From NCBI GenBank assembly GCA_003999685.1, contig CP021221.1:2542001-2606000 (forward strand): 64,000 bases of DNA, written 5' to 3'. A program made the position numbers and the translations under genes. Below are positions 57,801 through 64,000 of this stretch, piece after piece; within the stretch, counting starts at the first letter, position 1, and each line of letters opens with the position of its first letter. Origin of the DNA: Taiwanofungus camphoratus (taxonomy: Eukaryota; Basidiomycota; Agaricomycetes; Polyporales; Taiwanofungaceae). Under the pieces are notes generated by a model. That model saw only the letters and a list, made by a program, of their open reading frames with translations, was not told the DNA's origin and did no database searches.

Positions 57801-60800
57801 AAGAAGGCGAAACGCACCTCCGGTGCGCCTCTACTAGATCCTCGGCCGTTTGTAACGGAGAGGCCAGGAGTCAGAGATCTGAGAGTGTTGATCTCAGCAG
57901 TGTGTTGATTCAGCTGATCACGGAGTTGAGTTCTCTGTGGACGATCACGAAGTATCAACACGGTAAGTACCTCAACATAAATGGGTGACATGGCTATACC
58001 TCCCCGTTCAACTCCTTTACTTTAGTTCGCAATGTCTCAAGCTCTCCCTCAAGTAGGGACTCATGATCACTGGAGGCAGCCTTCACCTCAAGCTCTTGAC
58101 CAGTGATATGTTGAACGGACGCGATAAACCGACTCAAGAAAATGTGCCAACTGTCTTCACTAACAAGGGATGTCAGCCAAGACCAGTCGATTGGGGCAAT
58201 AATACAAATCATACAGGTCATCAAGAGAAATAACTTCTTCTACAAACTTGTCCAAAATTGAGAATAATTTGGCTTTGAACTGGCTAACCAATGTGATGTC
58301 AGCTGAAACTCTGGCTCATGACTACAAACGAGAAGCTTTACATGTCAATATTTCTTTCGAGAATGTGGCAGAAGCGCTTGAGTGTTTCCAATATTGTCGG
58401 CTGAAGCTTATCATGCTCCTTGACTAAGCGAACCAAGTCAGCCAGGGCATCCTCTGGTTGAGAATGCAATCTCTGGTGACCCATCAGGTTATGGGCACGA
58501 TCCCGCATGTCTTCTTCGTCCTCAAATTTTTCTTCCGTGTAAACATCGAGCTGAGTCACTAGTGGCTCTGGTGGTTTGATGTATCGTAAGGTCTGGAGGA
58601 TTCTCAATTTGAGATATCAGTAACATAAACTGTGAGAACGTACCACTATAATCTCATTCAGACCACGTCGCCCGAACTCTTCCCGCAGCATAATTCGCTC
58701 TTCTAAAGCGTCTGGGCAATTCGTGAGAGCATTCAAGAGCGCCATGGACGCTGTACGAGCTTCCCATACGCCTTCCTCTTCACTACCATAGCCAAACTCG
58801 TCAGATACTGATCCTTCATCACTAACTTCTGGTAAACGCAAGGAAGCGATGAGCTCTTGGAAACGGAACGTCTCTTCAAACTCAACGCGATAATCAGATA
58901 AAGCAGATAGTACTGCTTTGTGACCTTCATTCAGCGACAGAACACATATAGCGGCAAGGACTTCAGATGTAAGAGTGCGCAGTTTGGCGGATGAACCATG
59001 TAGTGAGTAAGCGACGTGAGTGATTAGCGTTGGTGGAGACAATACATGATTGAATCCAGGCTATAGGACCCTTTTGAGTCGACAAGCGGAGGAATAGTCT
59101 CCGTGACTTACCTCGGTATTCAGCAAGACTCTAAGACATTTGATGACTTCCAAAAGCACGGCGTCTTCAATGTCGTTCAGTTTTTTCCGCTTACCGCCCT
59201 TGCCTACGAAACTTGCCAGCAGCTTGCCCAATACATCCATTCCCTTTTCAGTGACTACAAATTCTTCAACCCATGCCAGGTTCGCCGTAGAGAGATGTAC
59301 CCGAAGCGAAATGAGGTGTTTCACTAGTTTTGTATCCGCCGGCTTGCCACTCCGAATTCCGTCGACATACCACTTTGCAGTCTTCTCTACCTCCTTTGTT
59401 TGCGCCTTTCCGTCCAAGGCGGAGGCTTTCTCACCGCCAGAAGAAGTCCACCAACTGCTCCAAAGGCTACCTGTGGTCTGCGGTTGTATAGGTAATGCAT
59501 CAATAGGCTTCTCCCCTTGTAGCTTTCCCGTCATGCTGAGAGACTCTCGCCTCCTAGAGTCAAATTCACCACTGGAACGGCTCGACTCCGGGAATCCGTT
59601 GACTGGAGTCGAGCTTCCAGTGCCCCACCCAGTAATTGAGAATCGCTTCATGAGCCCAGAGTCTCCAGTCAGTTGAGGCACTAGACGAGGAAGCAATGCT
59701 CCTGCACTTGCAGGTCCATATGTTGATGCTTGGGCAGCGTGCTTCGCAGATGTTTTCGTACCTGATGCCCTGGAAAAAGTCGAGGAGCGGAGCAAATATT
59801 GCTTCTTTTCTAGTGGAAGCTGATACATCGCGTCTCGCTTAGGTCCTTTAAGACCCAGCTCATCCTACATAGCTATAAGTCTCTGTAACATAATGTCATT
59901 GGACATGGACGTACAAGCATTTGCTCAAACTCTACAGAATTAAGTTCACCTGCTTCAAGATTTCCACAATCTTGAGCGTTGTTACTGCTTCCGAAGCTAC
60001 CACCTGTCCTATGCTCAACAAGTTTCGGCTCGCTTACAGTCTTTCCCTCGAGTGTAGAAGTCCCATTGTTGGAAGCAGGAGTTGATGAATGCATCCAGCC
60101 CTCAAAAATACTAGAGAACCGATTCTGAGAGATTGATCCTCGCCAATCGGTCGGAGCACTGAAACCCGAAGTCGGGGTACTTGGACCAGAGGTGAGTTGC
60201 GAGAGATCCTTCTGTTTAGCAGTGCCTTCACCATCTTCGCTCTCTTCTTCAGATTCTTCCAAATCCGCGAGGCGTCTGATGGTGCCCTCGGAAGGCTCTG
60301 TGGAAGTAGATGATACGGAGCGAGATTTGGAACGACGATACCACTCGTCCGGCACGCAGAATCGGAAACTGCGAGATACTGGAGTGTCAGAGGACCTGAA
60401 GGGATTTGTAGTCAAGGGTGTTTCAATAATCCTGGAGAGCGAACTTGTGAAAGGTAATCTGAACGGCTCTGGTGAACGACCCTAAGCCTCGTGTTTATGC
60501 ACGCGTCTGGTCAAATACTCACTTTCTGTATCGCCGTACATCCAGACTTCCTCGAGTACATATTCGAGCCTTCCACCTCCGGGGGTGGGAAGGGACTTAG
60601 TGAGCCCGAGTTCGTCAACAATTGAGTCGATGGTATCTTGAACAGTGGATGACCGCGATACAAACAGCTTCCATTGAAAGCCATCATGAACCTCGGGAAC
60701 ACGTAGAAACGAACAATTCAGGGAGAGGAATGGATGCAGAGAAACTAAGCGCAGTGTCGGGGTGTGAAGATGAGAAGTGAGCGGAAACGCCGAAAAATGT

Positions 60801-61157
60801 CTTTCGGGACGCGCAGCAGTTGAAGGCACATTCAGGAAAGGGGACACCTCTGTGTCGTATGGTAGCAGCCCTACAAGAATTCCAATTCTCAATAAGTCGT
60901 GGGCAGTTAAAGCATTCTTACCATTCCCTAAAGCCTCTAAAGCCTCTTCTTCCCATTGACGGCCGTGCGGCTCCTTTCTGATCTTCTGCAAAGCCCAGCC
61001 ATAGTGTTCAAGACCTCCGAGCACTTCAGACGTCACTTCCGAGTTCGCTACTAATGCGTCTATGACATTTTGCACGGTACCAAAAGACTTTATTGTTGCA
61101 AAATGGAGAGAAGCAGAGGGGACGATGATTGGCACGATTAGAGCGTCGTCAGGCATC
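54841..61157 (-). CDS. BNI1: Diaphanous-type formin, actin nucleator (Bni1-like)
   Basis: Formins nucleate and elongate actin cables at sites set by Rho GTPases. An N-terminal part starts MPDDALIVPIIVPSASLHFA (ATG 61157) and resembles two ubiquitin/RA-like units. A Rho-binding/FH3 region follows: LPLEKKQYLLRSS, WYVDGIRSGKPADTKLVKHL, LISLRVHLSTANLAWVEEFV, LRTLTSEVLAAICVLSLNEG and EELIMLREEFGRRGLNEIIV-like sequence. Coiled coil lies around 57200-58600. FH1 is a proline run (56740-57190). FH2 has KRLKPFFWNKL, QAVTTLLDITRANN, GNALNGSTFRGGAKGFQLEA and LLHYLARVLL. The end, GRGDFDQAIRSMRTGQRRVR followed by KIFVDGARTSRIFD, is a DAD-type autoinhibitory tail, with stop TAA at 54841-54843. Very many short exons. 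The large uninterrupted plus-strand frame over FH1 is an artefact of its composition. Confidence 0.93.
56929..56960. repeat. (GGT)n microsatellite inside the formin FH1 region
   Basis: Ten GGT units plus GG on the plus strand (ACC on the coding strand) encode a proline run of the FH1 domain. Nearby GGAGG and GGCGG words are degenerate. Length changes here would keep frame and alter the number of profilin-binding prolines. Confidence 0.85.
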
Positions 61158-61594
61158 GTGAACACGACTTTGAGTACAACAAAGCTTATATTAGACTTGG
61201 ATTCGGCGCCCCTGAGGTTCCGTCAGAATGAAGGGGATATGTACCGTGTCATAGAGTAGGCATTCGTCTCCTGAAGGACAGGGGCGGAAATTGGATGACG
61301 CAAGCTCGTTCTCAGGTGCACGGTTGAGATGAGTTCTCGGGGTGTGAGCACTGTGGCGAAGTGCCTCGACTAGAATGCACCGTACGCCTTTGCCACTGAT
61401 CACGCGGGTGTGGTGCTACAGCGAGCGAGACTGCAAGTTCGGGCATCGGCTTTGATTTGCATACTAGAGTATAACAAAGCAACACATTCCGGTACTATAG
61501 ATCTAGAATACAACACAGCAAAAAATAGCAACCAAGACCCATAACTGTAATAAAAACGCTAGGCCCTTCAACAGCACATTCAGCCGATCCGTCA
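61158..61594. other. Formin upstream region and MCM6 3' flank
   Basis: 437 bp between the formin ATG and the MCM6 stop, both on the minus strand. No supported gene; the short frames around 61190-61400 have no domain-like content. Confidence 0.4.

Positions 61595-64000
<2,406 letters not shown>

Overview
This window is nuclear DNA of a filamentous basidiomycete, most likely an Agaricomycete. The genes are dense and almost all broken by many short GT-AG introns, typically 45-75 nt. Several genes are fungal in type (MDM34 of ERMES, RRS1, SEC18, a fungal form of NDUFB9). Others are animal- or plant-like RNA-processing factors that basidiomycetes keep and budding yeast has largely lost (Barentsz, Hep59/TLS1, a full virilizer N-terminus). 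No tRNA, rRNA, CRISPR array or intact transposon was seen. All exon joins were made by eye from reading frame, splice sites and family knowledge.

Layout. 0-4 kb: a virilizer (VIRMA) homologue of the m6A RNA methylation complex (+), convergent with MDM34 (-). 6.7-9.7 kb: SEC18/NSF (-), divergent from eIF3m (+, 10.0-11.7 kb). 12-14.3 kb: a B-box/DUF2009 protein (-). 14.8-16.0 kb: C9orf78/TLS1 splicing factor (-). 16.3-17.8 kb: an unknown disordered protein (-). 18.3-19.5 kb: TFIIB (+), convergent with RRS1 (-, 19.7-20.9 kb). A 1 kb gene-free stretch follows, then TIP41 (-) divergent from dynein light intermediate chain (+, to 25.4 kb). 26-27.4 kb: a truncated MFS transporter remnant. 27.9-30.6 kb: Barentsz/CASC3 (-). 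31.1-31.9 kb: an unexplained exon-like stretch. 32-33.5 kb: THOC3/TEX1 (+). 34-37.8 kb: a large unknown protein with seven predicted membrane segments and a long tail (-). 39-40 kb: a second, unrelated MFS remnant. 40.2-44.3 kb: lipin/PAH1 (-). 45.1-45.5 kb: NDUFB9, complex I (-). 46.1-49.9 kb: an unknown membrane plus coiled-coil protein with exact 57-residue repeats (-). 50.3-52.9 kb: RRN3 (-), divergent from a nucleoside hydrolase (+, 53.3-54.6 kb). 54.8-61.2 kb: a diaphanous-type formin (-). 61.6 kb to the window end: MCM6 (-, 5' end outside).

The genes do not form one pathway. Many are housekeeping parts of gene expression: m6A writing, splicing, exon junction and THO export complexes, Pol I and Pol II initiation factors, and translation initiation. 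Two mitochondrial or lipid themes recur: MDM34 and NDUFB9, and lipin. The accessory part lies around 25-40 kb, where two decayed transporters and an unassigned stretch sit among otherwise intact genes.

The least explained items are the seven-membrane-segment protein, the membrane/coiled-coil repeat protein, the 31 kb stretch, and the telomere-like motifs in three promoters. I found no defence island or gene cluster that looks like a new multi-gene system.
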